A stretch of 64,000 nucleotides of DNA from Thiomicrorhabdus xiamenensis (GCF_013282625.1 NZ_CP054020.1:2480001-2544000), one strand, 5' to 3'; positions 1-8,609 are shown, counted from the stretch's first letter. Notes: generated by a model from the letters alone, not told the origin. Numbers and translations: made by a program.

Positions 1-537
1 TTTCTAGGTCTCAGCAACCAGGTCCTAGCGATGCGGTGCGACGACCTCCTCAACAGTCTGCTTACGGTCGTTGACTCAATTGTCAGCCCCGTCCTCTGGC
101 TCGTTTTAAAAATCCTCCCACTGGACTTACTACTCAACTGGCTGCTGGAAAATATTCTGGGATTCGGCCCGCTTGGAGACACGCTCATGAACCTGCTGGA
201 CCCGGATGTGGTTGTTCATGATCCAATCTATATCGGCCGCTCCGGCACCTGCATTTACGGTACCGATTCGAGCAACCTTAACCCTCAAAGATGTCTGTAC
301 AACGCTAACGACAGCGCCTACCAAAGCTGTAATTATCTGCTTTCCGCTGAAGATGAAAGCGGCCTGCCCAAAATTGAGGCGCCGAATCTGGTCAACCGGT
401 TAAGTATTTTCCTTTTCGGCCCGGTGAAAGATTTCTCCGCCGGGGTGGAAAGCCTGAACTGCGAAATGCGTTACTTGCGCTATTCACCGACAAACCGCTG
501 GGGGCTTGGCTCAGGCGGCTGGAAAGAGATCAATTAA
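1..537 (+). CDS. C-terminal part of an unidentified protein (truncated by window edge)
   Basis: The reading frame is open from base 1 to the TAA at 535-537, so the true start lies outside the window; the ATG at 31 is only the first internal Met. The visible 178 residues begin with a strongly hydrophobic, leucine-rich stretch (about residues 20-60) that could be membrane-associated. A soluble part follows with several spaced cysteines (GTCIYG, QRCLYN, QSCNYL, LNCEMR), suggesting disulphides and an exported protein. I do not recognise the family. The next gene ends only 4 bases away on the other strand, so there is no room for a terminator between them. Confidence 0.6.
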   Translation, partial: FLGLSNQVLAMRCDDLLNSLLTVVDSIVSPVLWLVLKILPLDLLLNWLLENILGFGPLGDTLMNLLDPDVVVHDPIYIGRSGTCIYGTDSSNLNPQRCLYNANDSAYQSCNYLLSAEDESGLPKIEAPNLVNRLSIFLFGPVKDFSAGVESLNCEMRYLRYSPTNRWGLGSGGWKEIN

Positions 538-541
538 TCGC

Positions 542-961
542 CTACCGGTTCTTTGCCGGAGTCATTCCCGAACGTCTGCAGAAAACCCGCGCGCCGATAA
601 GTGCCGACGGAATGCCAGCAATACTGATCCACAGGATCAGTTCGGGGTGCTCTTTATTGGTACTCAACCAAACCGCCAGCACAAGAATGACTGTCGACAA
701 CCCATAAACTGCTGCGCAATTAAGCCCTCCACGCTTCTTCACGACAAAGTAAAACGGTACACCGATAAGCATCGCAACGACCAACGCCATCACTGAACCG
801 AGAATGGCAACAAGCAGCGAAATCACAAAATATCCAGAAAAATACGTGCTGATATCGGAACCTGCAATCAATAAGACCGTCAGTACTGTAAAAAACAGGG
901 TTACGCCCGCCGCCAGGCTGGCAAGAGCAATATTCGCGACGACTTTCTTAAACTCATCCAT
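542..961 (-). CDS. small integral membrane protein, unknown function
   Basis: 139 residues with four clear hydrophobic segments (about 10-33, 42-72, 80-98, 105-124) and a short basic C-terminus, so it should be a four-helix inner-membrane protein. No catalytic or binding motif is recognisable. The start ATG at 961 is the first in frame. It converges on the gene at the left edge and diverges from the PsiE-like gene, so it is probably monocistronic. I cannot assign a function. Confidence 0.6.
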   Translation of the reverse strand: MDEFKKVVANIALASLAAGVTLFFTVLTVLLIAGSDISTYFSGYFVISLLVAILGSVMALVVAMLIGVPFYFVVKKRGGLNCAAVYGLSTVILVLAVWLSTNKEHPELILWISIAGIPSALIGARVFCRRSGMTPAKNR

Positions 962-1098
962 AAGTTATCCCTCAGGCCTTGTACAACAAGCGTTCCTTTT
1001 GTCGGCAAAACATTATTTTTCGCTTCCCGAGTAAACACGGAGGATGTATTCTAAGTTATTCTTTCATACCCCCACAACTCAACGAGGAACAGACATTA

Positions 1099-1578
1099 AT
1101 GCCCCCGAAACGCTCTTTCAGCAAACTTAATCACTATCTCCAAAATCAAGCGGAAAATACCCTGTCCCAGAGCGTCACGCTCCTCAGGCTGATCTTTATT
1201 ATCTTCATGGTCATCTATCTCGCCGCCTGTCTCGTAAGCATCTCCAGTAAATTATTCGAATTCACCGTAATCCAGGGCATTCTGGATTTTCCTTCGATGA
1301 AGATTTTGCTCACCGACGCGCTGTTCACTCTGATCGTACTCGCTATCGTCAAAGCCCTGTTTATACACAACAGCTTCGACTACGCTCTGACATTTCTTGA
1401 AATCGCTTTCGTGGTCATTATCCGGAAACTGATTCTGCTGGATACCGTTCCCGAAGAAAACTGGACTCTGCTGATTCTCGGCGTGATCTCAACCGCGTTT
1501 TTCGTTTTGATCATCTATATCCATAACCTGAAACGTAAATGGCTGCTCGAAAAGCGCATTGAGGACAAGGACGAATAA
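1099..1578 (+). CDS. PsiE-family (phosphate-starvation-inducible E) membrane protein
   Basis: Four hydrophobic segments and the family-typical stretch VVIIRKLILLD near residue 110 mark the PsiE family, inner-membrane proteins of unknown biochemical role named for phosphate-starvation induction in E. coli. I chose ATG 1099 (159 residues; E. coli PsiE is about 136). A GAGGA sequence sits about 10 bases upstream, whereas the 40 extra residues from the in-frame ATG at 979 look non-coding and lack a ribosome site. It ends in a charged tail (KRIEDKDE). No Pho box was recognised. Confidence 0.75.
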   Translation: MPPKRSFSKLNHYLQNQAENTLSQSVTLLRLIFIIFMVIYLAACLVSISSKLFEFTVIQGILDFPSMKILLTDALFTLIVLAIVKALFIHNSFDYALTFLEIAFVVIIRKLILLDTVPEENWTLLILGVISTAFFVLIIYIHNLKRKWLLEKRIEDKDE

Positions 1579-1660
1579 CCTCCGTCTGTTAGGGCAAGTG
1601 ATGACAAACCGCATGGCTTGCCAAAAAGACTATCGACTCCGAAACAGGGAATTTCGGGCA

Positions 1661-1697
1661 ATAAAAAAGCCCGAGTTGAAAACTTCAACTCGGGCTT
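1661..1697 (-). terminator. intrinsic terminator of the tRNA-Phe/tRNA-Leu unit
   Basis: Perfect 14-bp inverted repeat (arms 1667-1680 and 1684-1697, 3-base loop). On the minus strand it is followed by a run of T (A-run at 1663-1668 on plus). It lies just downstream of the minus-strand tRNA pair. Confidence 0.9.
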
Positions 1698-1704
1698 AAG
1701 AATA

Positions 1705-1788
<84 letters not shown>

Positions 1789-1793
1789 ATTTG

Positions 1794-1869
1794 TGGTGGT
1801 CGCACCTGGAATCGAACCAGGGACACATGGATTTTCAATCCATTGCTCTACCAACTGAGCTATGCGACC
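1794..1869 (-). tRNA. tRNA-Phe (anticodon GAA)
   Basis: 76 bases with an encoded CCA. The minus strand starts GGTCGCATAGCTCAGTTGG, the anticodon loop reads TTGAAAA (GAA), and the T-arm is GGTTCGATTCC. It lies 5 bases upstream of tRNA-Leu in the same transcript, sharing one promoter and terminator. Confidence 0.95.
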
Positions 1870-1886
1870 TGAACTTGATGGCGCGT

Positions 1887-1915
1887 AGTATATAGAGCGC
1901 CCTGATAGCTGTCAA
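1887..1915 (-). promoter_or_regulatory. sigma-70 promoter of the tRNA-Phe/tRNA-Leu unit
   Basis: On the minus strand: TTGACA (1910-1915), exactly 17 bases, then TATACT (1887-1892), followed by a GC-rich discriminator (ACGCGCC). A consensus -35 and GC-rich discriminator are typical of stable-RNA promoters under stringent control. That regulatory reading is inference. Confidence 0.85.
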
Positions 1916-2085
1916 ACAATTTTTAAAAAAAAGTGTAATTTTTTAAACGCGTCGATTGACTGATCCTTAAGAAGGATATTTACCTCAATCACAAATAATT
2001 CATCTACCAACATCTACCAACGCTAAGTGATATGAAAGGAGGCTCTGATCATCTAGTGGCAATACAAATTTTGACTTGAGGCGCG

Positions 2086-2511
2086 TTATCGCATTAATCG
2101 AGATGTATTTTGCATTTTAGATTCAGCAAAGATTTTTTTAATCTTCATCTGCAAAACAGCAGGCTGGAAGGGTTTCACGATGAAATCTGCTGCCCCTTTT
2201 TGAAGAGCCTTATTTAGGCTATCCCGACTTGCATCTGCAGTTATCATGATGACATGAGGCGGAAATAAGATGGGTAATGAGTTGATTTGATCAAGAACAT
2301 CTAAACCATCCATGCCTTCCATATTGATATCCAGCAGGACAAAATCGAAATCTTTTTCTTTAAGTAGCGCCAACGCTTTTTCTCCACTGGTGGAAACAGA
2401 AACATTTTTCCATCCAAAATCATGGAGAATTGAAGAAAATAGTGTACAGATATTAGGCAAATCATCTACCACTAAAAATCTTAATTCAGAAATATTAAAT
2501 CCGGTATTCAT
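2086..2511 (-). CDS. single-domain response regulator (receiver only)
   Basis: 141 residues forming one CheY-like receiver with every key residue: the acidic pair D16-D17, phospho-acceptor D61 (LLDINMEGMDG), T91 and K113 (VKPF). There is no output domain, so it should work by protein-protein contact or as a phosphate shuttle. It is divergent from the Hpt gene at 2.9 kb and near the receiver/degenerate-Hpt gene at 3.6 kb. No histidine kinase is in the window, so the partner kinase is encoded elsewhere. Confidence 0.88.
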   Translation of the reverse strand: MNTGFNISELRFLVVDDLPNICTLFSSILHDFGWKNVSVSTSGEKALALLKEKDFDFVLLDINMEGMDGLDVLDQINSLPILFPPHVIMITADASRDSLNKALQKGAADFIVKPFQPAVLQMKIKKIFAESKMQNTSRLMR

Positions 2512-2903
2512 CGAACTTCCATGCTCAGCTATCCAGAGTAAAAAAAATCACTGAAAAGCACTATAAAACAACAGGTTAGAGCCCTTAAAAAACAAAAACC
2601 CTTCAATTGATACCAGTATAGCAAGCTTTGCATCCATTTCAATCAAGTTAAGTCGTCTTATTTAACAAGATCAGCGAAGCTTATTGTGGCGTACTTACCT
2701 TGCAAAATTAGCCGCTGATACCTGCAAGCGAGCACGGAACACAGTCACGCCAGAGGTTTGAATCATTAGGCGAATTTTAAGCAAGCTTCAGGGTGTTTTT
2801 GCTGCCACCATGCTTTAACCATCATTTCTTTGATATCATTCTGACAAATGTAGAGCTCGTTTTAATCAAGATCCCTTAAGGATCATTAATTGCACAAGCC
2901 AAT
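2512..2903. other. 392-bp divergent intergenic region
   Basis: AT-rich spacer between the receiver gene (minus) and the Hpt gene (plus). It should hold both promoters, but I could not identify a convincing -35/-10 pair. The only structure seen is a small palindrome (GATCC-CTTAA-GGATC) just before the Hpt gene. Confidence 0.5.
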
Positions 2904-3539
2904 ATGGGAAAGCTAAGTATGCCGGACAATGATAAGGCGATTTTTAACAAAGAAGTCGCACTAAAAATGATGGGCGACTCTGAAAAATTACTTGTCGCAA
3001 CATTGGAAAAATTTGTAAAAAAATATGGCAATATTACCGATGAATTAAATGCCCTTTTAGCAGAACAAGATATCGCCGCTTTAACACGATTTGTCCACTC
3101 CTTAAAAGGAATGGGAGCCACTATAGGCGCCGAAAAACTCTCATACCTGGCCGACTCCATTGAGCACTGGTTAACAAAACATCGCGAAACATGGCTGGAG
3201 CATGAGCAGTACGAACTCGAATTAAGACCCCTTTTAAAAAGTCTTGCTGCAAACTATTCACTACTTCATATCGAAATAGATGAATACCTTCGAGTTAAAT
3301 GCGAAAAAAATGAAACGCCACTTAACAGAAAAATCGATAAGGAAGACGTTCTCAAAGAGCTCACTGTTCTGAAACAGATGTTAAAAACGTTTGATGCATT
3401 TACATATCAATACTGGACGGAACGCTCCGCACAATTTCAACATTTACTTGGCACTTCAAATTTTGAGCAATTTGACCAACTCATCGAGTGCTTTGATTTT
3501 GATATCGTTTTAGAACGATTAGAAAGTCTGAACCTGTAA
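2904..3539 (+). CDS. histidine-containing phosphotransfer (Hpt) protein
   Basis: 211 residues. The first ~115 form an Hpt helical bundle with the signature HSLKGMGATIGA, the phospho-acceptor being His65. The C-terminal ~95 residues are helical and charged and I do not recognise them. Hpt proteins relay phosphate between a hybrid kinase and a response regulator. With the two receiver genes beside it this forms phosphorelay parts without a kinase. Start 2904 or the in-frame ATG at 2919 are both possible; neither has a strong ribosome site. Confidence 0.82.
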   Translation: MGKLSMPDNDKAIFNKEVALKMMGDSEKLLVATLEKFVKKYGNITDELNALLAEQDIAALTRFVHSLKGMGATIGAEKLSYLADSIEHWLTKHRETWLEHEQYELELRPLLKSLAANYSLLHIEIDEYLRVKCEKNETPLNRKIDKEDVLKELTVLKQMLKTFDAFTYQYWTERSAQFQHLLGTSNFEQFDQLIECFDFDIVLERLESLNL

Positions 3540-3586
3540 ACCCTCGATTGCGTTTTCCTCTTTTCACCCTCGGTATTCTCTTAAAT

Positions 3587-4453
3587 TTATGCTTCTCGAT
3601 TTTTGAGTAAAACCGCTTGTTCGATATGCGCTCGAGACGCGAGGAAAACCTCGGTTACTTTCTGAAGCAAAGATAAGGTTATTGGTAAATTTTCTCCGGC
3701 CGCTGCGCTTTCTAATTCCTCAAACACGGTTTGCATTTCAACAGCACCAATATTTTTCGCGGTTCTCTTTAAGGTAGCCGCCAGCTTTTGGACGCTCTCT
3801 AACTCCCCTGAATCAACCATATTTTGTAAAAAATTAACCGTATCTCTATCGTAAAGTTTCAGAAATTTCTCCAGAACTTTGATATAGATTAAAAAGTCAT
3901 TATTAAATCGGGAAGTCGCCCCTTTAACATCAAATCCCTGCAAGATATCGATGAGTTCTTCCTGCGAGATTTGGAGTGGTTTAGCGACTTTGCAAAGGGT
4001 TGGAATGTTCTTTTCTGATGATGTTACCCAGCGTGAGAGCGTCGAATAGAGTCTTTTCGGATCAATGGGTTTAGAGACAATATCATTCATTCCTACATTC
4101 AAACATTCCGTATTGTCGCCGTTCATCGCACTTGCCGTTAACGCAATAATAACCATTTTTGAAATGCGAGGGTCACTGCGAATTAATCTGGTGGCTTCAT
4201 AACCATCCATCACTGGCATCTGTACATCCATTAATACCGCATCAAATTTGGTTTCAAGAATTTTGTCAATTGCCTCACGGCCATCATCTGCAACACTGAC
4301 AATTAAGTTGACGTGTTCCAGCAATTCTTTTACAACATCCTGATTAATTTTATTGTCTTCTACTAACAACACATGAATGCCGCGGAATTTCTCTGCATAC
4401 CAGGCTTTATCATAAGATGCACTCTCGGCAACGACGGTCTTTTCTTCTTGCAT
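3587..4453 (-). CDS. response regulator: receiver plus degenerate Hpt domain
   Basis: 288 residues. A complete receiver spans about 26-145 (VLLVEDN, phospho-acceptor D76 in MDVQMPVMDG, T106, K128). The C-terminal ~110 residues look like an Hpt bundle, but its signature reads AATLKRTAKNIGA. The phospho-His is Ala226 and the following Gly is Arg230, so it cannot accept phosphate. The domain pair resembles the tail of a hybrid kinase such as BarA without its kinase. The dead Hpt may serve as a docking or dimerisation module (inference). It converges with the intact Hpt gene. Confidence 0.8.
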   Translation of the reverse strand: MQEEKTVVAESASYDKAWYAEKFRGIHVLLVEDNKINQDVVKELLEHVNLIVSVADDGREAIDKILETKFDAVLMDVQMPVMDGYEATRLIRSDPRISKMVIIALTASAMNGDNTECLNVGMNDIVSKPIDPKRLYSTLSRWVTSSEKNIPTLCKVAKPLQISQEELIDILQGFDVKGATSRFNNDFLIYIKVLEKFLKLYDRDTVNFLQNMVDSGELESVQKLAATLKRTAKNIGAVEMQTVFEELESAAAGENLPITLSLLQKVTEVFLASRAHIEQAVLLKNREA

Positions 4454-4712
4454 AAAACAACAACACTGATGATTTTTTTCATCATACCACCTGAACTAAA
4501 AACCAAAATAATTTCAGTTTTATATCTCGAATTCTACTCGTCTTGATTCTGTCTTTTTAAACATGACCTGCCAATTCCATCACCACAGGACTTTATCCTC
4601 TTAATTCACGTATTAATCCCCGCGGATTTGATTTGAATCTGGCAGCGCCCACGGCAATAGGATAAGATTTGACCTAAATAATTGCTGAAATACAAAAGAT
4701 ACAAGAAACCCT

Positions 4713-5300
4713 ATGGATAAACACACTAACCTGGACGCATTCATTGGCCGCACCATCCATGAATTCCGTAAAAAACAAGGTTTGACGATTGCCGAAGTTT
4801 CCGAACAATCGAATATCAGTCGCGGCATGTTGAGCAAGATTGAGAACGGACAGGTATCTCCGAGTCTGGATTCGCTTTTAAGAATCTCTCAGGCGCTGGG
4901 CATCCCGATTTCGGCATTGTTCAAAGAATTCGATACCGAGGGTGAAACCGCACAACACGTTAAAGCAAACGAACGCCTGGAAGTCGTCAGAAGAGGAACC
5001 AAAGTAGGTCATACCTATCATCTTCTGGCCTATGACTCCGGTCCGAAAAAACTTTTCGAGCCTTTTCTGATCTCTCTGGATAATCAAAGCGAGATTTTTC
5101 CGACCTTCTCACATGAGGGAAAAGTGTTTATGTTCCTGCTTGAAGGAGAACTGATCTACCGACACGGAAAAACCAAATACCATATGAAGCCCGGCGACTC
5201 TCTGACTTACGATGCCAAAGTCTCTCACGGCCCGGAAGAACTCATTAAAGTGCCGATTAAATTCCTCAACGTTGTCATCTATGACAACCCTGTCGCTTAA
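4713..5300 (+). CDS. XRE-family transcriptional regulator with C-terminal cupin domain
   Basis: 195 residues: an N-terminal helix-turn-helix of the XRE/Cro type (about 12-66, with TIAEVSEQSNISRGMLSKIE) and a C-terminal cupin (about 105-190, with the FLLEGEL and KPGDSLTYDA blocks). HTH-cupin regulators usually sense a small metabolite in the cupin barrel. It lies just upstream of glnK-amtB and near the methylamine operon, so a role in controlling those genes is plausible but unproven. Start ATG 4713 is the first Met before the HTH. Confidence 0.85.
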   Translation: MDKHTNLDAFIGRTIHEFRKKQGLTIAEVSEQSNISRGMLSKIENGQVSPSLDSLLRISQALGIPISALFKEFDTEGETAQHVKANERLEVVRRGTKVGHTYHLLAYDSGPKKLFEPFLISLDNQSEIFPTFSHEGKVFMFLLEGELIYRHGKTKYHMKPGDSLTYDAKVSHGPEELIKVPIKFLNVVIYDNPVA

Positions 5301-5370
5301 TCTCCAAAAAACCGTACCTTTCTCCCTATTCAGTACGCACCAAAACAAATAATTTTCCCGCCATTGGTGC

Positions 5371-5402
5371 AATAAAAAGTTTCTTAAAAGGAACTTTTTA
5401 TT
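5371..5402 (+). terminator. inverted repeat, probable terminator after the XRE-cupin gene
   Basis: Arms AATAAAAAGTTT (5371-5382) and GAACTTTTTATT (5391-5402) pair at 11 of 12 positions. The stem is AT-rich and ends in T residues. It lies about 70 bases after the regulator stop codon. Confidence 0.45.
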
Positions 5403-5499
5403 CCTGAAAAATCACAAGTTATTGAAATATAAGAATTTTATTTTACTGGCAAGAAACTATCTAATGGCTAGTCGGTATACTTGTTCCATACCAATGTTT

Positions 5500-5522
5500 A
5501 GAGGGCAATCCATTTGCCCTCT
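5500..5522 (+). promoter_or_regulatory. sigma-54-like promoter embedded in a hairpin before glnK
   Basis: GGGCAA-TCCAT-TTGC has GG at 5504-5505 and GC at 5516-5517, exactly 10 bases apart as sigma-54 requires, with a good TTGC -12 box. The predicted start is near 5529, 34 bases before the glnK ATG. The same bases form a perfect 9-bp stem (5500-5508 / 5514-5522), so an attenuator or terminator hairpin is the alternative reading. A GGTGCA half-site (NtrC-like) lies upstream near 5366. Confidence 0.5.
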
Positions 5523-5562
5523 TCTTTAATGAATTAGACATTTTTCCTCATGGAGGTCGCTT

Positions 5563-5901
5563 ATGAAACAAATCAAAGCGATCATAAACCCTCACAGATT
5601 AACTGATGTACGTGAAGCTCTAACAACGTTAGGAATAAACGGCCTTACAGTGACGGAAGTGAAGGGATATGGTCGTCAGAGAGGGCACAAGGAGATCTAT
5701 CGTGGTACCGAATACGAAGTCACATTTGTCCCTAAAATCATGCTTGAGCTGGTCGTTCTCGATGAGCAATTGGAGGAGATTATCACAACCATTTCTTCCA
5801 GTGCCCATACAGGCAAACTCGGGGACGGAAAACTCTTCGTATCCCCGGTCGAAAACGCGATCAGAATCAGGACCGGTGAGTCTGGCGAAGCCGCTTTATA
5901 A
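5563..5901 (+). CDS. glnK: nitrogen regulatory protein P-II (GlnK)
   Basis: 112 residues, normal for the family. The T-loop carries the uridylylation tyrosine Y51 (YRGTEYEV), and the B- and C-loops (AHTGKLGDGK; IRIRTGE) match P-II. It senses 2-oxoglutarate, ATP/ADP and glutamine status, and as GlnK it blocks the ammonium channel encoded 52 bases downstream. The ribosome site GGAGG is strong. Linkage to amtB identifies it as GlnK rather than GlnB. Confidence 0.95.
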   Translation: MKQIKAIINPHRLTDVREALTTLGINGLTVTEVKGYGRQRGHKEIYRGTEYEVTFVPKIMLELVVLDEQLEEIITTISSSAHTGKLGDGKLFVSPVENAIRIRTGESGEAAL

Positions 5902-5953
5902 CTTCACTTCTAATTTCAATTATGAGGGAACAAATTAATTGAGGTAAAACTTT

Positions 5954-7207
5954 ATGGAAAGCAATTTTTTACAATTATCTTATGCACTGGATACCTTTTA
6001 TTTCTTAGTCAGCGCCGTTCTTGTTATGTGGATGGCGGCCGGCTTTGCAATGCTTGAGGCCGGTCTGGTGCGCAGCAAAAACACCGTTGAAATTCTCACC
6101 AAAAACGCCTTGCTATACAGTGTGGCCTGTACCGTCTATCTATTCGTCGGTTACAACGTCATGTATCCGGGCGACCCGATCAGCGCTTATCTTCCTAACC
6201 TGAGCTTCCTGCTGGGTGCGGATAATACCGTTGAAGCGGTTATTGCCGGTGGGGACGACGCGCCTTACTACTCTGGCATGTCGGACTTCATCTTCCAGGC
6301 CGTATTTGCGGCAGCAACCATGTCCATCGTATCCGGTGCCATTGCCGAACGTATGAAACTGTGGCCATTCCTGGTCTTCGCAGTTGTCATGACGGCGATT
6401 ATCTATCCTATGGAAGGTTACTGGAAATGGGGTGGCGGCTGGCTAGATCAGCTTGGCTTCCAGGATTTCGCCGGTTCCGTCGTGGTTCACATGGCCGGTG
6501 CAGCAGCCGCTTTAGCAGCCGTCATTATGGTTGGTCCTCGTATCGGTCGCTACGGTCCGAACGGTGAAGTCCGTGCGATTCCGGGTGCCAATCTGCCAAT
6601 GGCGACACTGGGTATGTTTATCCTGTGGATGGGCTGGTTCGGTTTCAACGGCGGTTCAGAACTGAAAGTTGCCAACGTTGACGAAGCGAATGCGGTTGCA
6701 AAAATCTTTGTTAACACCAATGCCGCTGCCGCAGCCGGTATGATCGTTGCCGCTCTGCTCAGCAAGTTCAAATTCGGTAAAACGGATCTGACTATGGTCA
6801 TTAATGGTGCTCTGGCCGGTCTGGTGGCGATTACTGCAGAACCGCTTGCTCCGTCTCCGGGTCTAGCAGTATTTGTTGGTGCTGTTGGTGGTGCGATCGT
6901 ATTCTTCTCGGTCATGTTCATGGATAAAATCCGCATTGACGATCCTGTCGGGGCGATTTCGGTTCACGGTACGGTCGGTATCTGGGGGATTTTCGCAGTG
7001 CTGTTCAGTAACGGTGACGCGACTTTCACCGGTCAGCTGATTGGAACTCTAGCCACCTTTGCATGGATGTTCATCGCTTCAATTATTGTCCTGTTTATTA
7101 TCGATAAGGTAATGGGACTTCGCCCTTCAACAGAAGAAGAGTTGGAAGGTATGGACATGAAAGAGTGCGGTATGGAAGCTTATCCTGAGTTTGATCACAA
7201 ACAATAA
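5954..7207 (+). CDS. amtB: ammonium/methylammonium channel AmtB
   Basis: 417 residues with about 11 membrane helices and Amt/Rh family motifs: DFAGSVVVHMAGAAAALA, GANLPMATLG and the pore-lining second His in ISVHGTVGIWG. It conducts ammonium, and methylammonium as an analogue, across the inner membrane and is gated by GlnK. Its position beside a methylamine-assimilation operon is functionally sensible. It starts after a GAGGTAAAA ribosome site and ends at a strong terminator. Confidence 0.95.
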   Translation: MESNFLQLSYALDTFYFLVSAVLVMWMAAGFAMLEAGLVRSKNTVEILTKNALLYSVACTVYLFVGYNVMYPGDPISAYLPNLSFLLGADNTVEAVIAGGDDAPYYSGMSDFIFQAVFAAATMSIVSGAIAERMKLWPFLVFAVVMTAIIYPMEGYWKWGGGWLDQLGFQDFAGSVVVHMAGAAAALAAVIMVGPRIGRYGPNGEVRAIPGANLPMATLGMFILWMGWFGFNGGSELKVANVDEANAVAKIFVNTNAAAAAGMIVAALLSKFKFGKTDLTMVINGALAGLVAITAEPLAPSPGLAVFVGAVGGAIVFFSVMFMDKIRIDDPVGAISVHGTVGIWGIFAVLFSNGDATFTGQLIGTLATFAWMFIASIIVLFIIDKVMGLRPSTEEELEGMDMKECGMEAYPEFDHKQ

Positions 7208-7230
7208 GGTTAAACGTCTATAGCCCACAA

Positions 7231-7261
7231 CAAAAGGCCGCATATGCGGCCTTTTGCTTTT
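7231..7261 (+). terminator. intrinsic terminator of glnK-amtB
   Basis: Near-perfect palindrome CAAAAGGCCGCAT / ATGCGGCCTTTTG (7231-7256) followed by CTTTT. Confidence 0.88.
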
Positions 7262-7311
7262 AAATGCTTTAATCTTGTATAAATATAATTCGCATTGACC
7301 AAGGATAAATC

Positions 7312-7758
7312 ATGAGCATCAGCATTCAACACGCACAGCGGCAAAACATTGCACAAATGACCGAACTGCTGCGCATCCTCTTTTCCATCGAAGCGGACTT
7401 CGAGTTTGCTCCGGAAAAACACCGTTCCGCACTGCAGAAAATTATCGAACAGCCCGACTGCGGCGCTCTAGTCGCATTGGACGGCGATGAATTAATCGGA
7501 ATGTGCACGGCACAATGGGTCTACTCGACAGCGACAGGACAGAAATCCGCATGGATTGAAGATGTTATCGTGCACCCTGAATATCAGGGTAAAGGGATCG
7601 GTACACAGTTAATGAACGCACTGAAAGAATGGTGCCGGGAAAACGGCTGCAATCGAATGCAACTGGTTTATGACCTGGAGAATCGTCCGGCAATCGATTT
7701 TTATCGGAACCAGGGATTTACGAACACTCGACTCGGAGTTTTTTCCAAAGCGATTTAA
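7312..7758 (+). CDS. GNAT-family N-acetyltransferase
   Basis: 148 residues with the acetyl-CoA-binding motif A (VIVHPEYQGKGIGTQLM, about 84-100) and the C-terminal motif (YDLENRPAIDFYRNQGF) of GNAT enzymes. The acceptor substrate cannot be predicted. A perfect TATAAT -10 box (7284-7289) and AAGGA ribosome site (7302-7306) precede it, so it is probably its own transcription unit between amtB and the convergent methylamine gene set. Confidence 0.85.
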   Translation: MSISIQHAQRQNIAQMTELLRILFSIEADFEFAPEKHRSALQKIIEQPDCGALVALDGDELIGMCTAQWVYSTATGQKSAWIEDVIVHPEYQGKGIGTQLMNALKEWCRENGCNRMQLVYDLENRPAIDFYRNQGFTNTRLGVFSKAI

Positions 7759-7831
7759 AACAGACCAAAACCAGGGCGCTCAATCGCCCAGCCAATAACT
7801 CGGCGATGATTACCCCCGACCGAGGACAAAA

Positions 7832-8524
7832 TCAGGCAGGAGCAGTTAAATACGCCAAAAGATCGAACAATACCGGCCTGACGGTAAGCACTTTCCGATC
7901 AGCGTCATCCAGCATTTCCGACGGACTCTGAACATAATCCCCTTCGACCATCTGCCCGCCGATTTCATCCACCCATTGCTGAATTTCTTGAGCGCGAACT
8001 TCCGGATGGCACTGCAAACCGATGATACGCCTGCCGATCTGAAATCCCTGATTCTCACAAACCCGGCTACGCAGCAAACGCACCGCACCTTGCGGCAATT
8101 CAAACGTCTCGCCATGCCAGTTGAAAATCTCCATGCTTGGCGGAAATTGAAAAACGTCTGCGGAATTCGAAGTTCGTTCAACCTGATGCCAGCCGATTTC
8201 CGTTTCAGGATTCAGGGTGACACTGGAACCCAGAGCGGTGGCGATCAACTGCCCGCCGAGGCAGATTCCCAGCAACGGGATATCCGCCGCAACCACTTCG
8301 CGGATATACGCCTTCTCGCTGACCAGCCAAGGGTATTTATCCTCTTCATTAACACTCATGGGGCCGCCGAGCACGATTACCAGATCGGTCTCCTCCAATG
8401 GTGGATAAACGGCGTCCTGCTGATAAAGCAGCACTTCATGAATTACCGCCGAGCGTTGCTCAAGCCATAGGCGGATCTGCCCCAGTCTTTCAAAAGGCGC
8501 ATGGATTAACACCGCAACATTCAT
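7832..8524 (-). CDS. class-I glutamine amidotransferase (GuaA-like GATase domain protein)
   Basis: 230 residues. The nucleophile elbow LLGICLGGQLIA holds the catalytic Cys, and QCHPEVR supplies His and Glu, so it should hydrolyse glutamine or a gamma-glutamyl compound. I chose ATG 8524 over the upstream in-frame 8554 because GGAG lies 10 bases before it. It is the last minus-strand gene of the methylamine region but sits beyond a terminator after folD. It has no synthetase domain. A role in hydrolysing gamma-glutamyl amides such as gamma-glutamylmethylamide is possible but speculative. Confidence 0.85.
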   Translation of the reverse strand: MNVAVLIHAPFERLGQIRLWLEQRSAVIHEVLLYQQDAVYPPLEETDLVIVLGGPMSVNEEDKYPWLVSEKAYIREVVAADIPLLGICLGGQLIATALGSSVTLNPETEIGWHQVERTSNSADVFQFPPSMEIFNWHGETFELPQGAVRLLRSRVCENQGFQIGRRIIGLQCHPEVRAQEIQQWVDEIGGQMVEGDYVQSPSEMLDDADRKVLTVRPVLFDLLAYLTAPA

Positions 8525-8542
8525 AAATTTAAATCTCCAAAG

Positions 8543-8576
8543 CAAAAAAGCCATGTGTCTTAGCGATCAACATGGC
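8543..8576 (-). terminator. intrinsic terminator after folD
   Basis: Arms GCCATGT (8550-8556) and ACATGGC (8570-8576). On the minus strand the stem is followed by six T. It separates the methylamine operon from the glutamine amidotransferase gene. Confidence 0.7.
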
Positions 8577-8609
8577 AAAACGAAGTGAGTGAGTCAACAA
8601 AAATTAGTA

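Noticed and set aside
2003-2024. Short direct duplication CATCTACCAA upstream of the receiver gene
   Set aside because: Only two 10-base copies in AT-rich spacer; no link to a recombination site.
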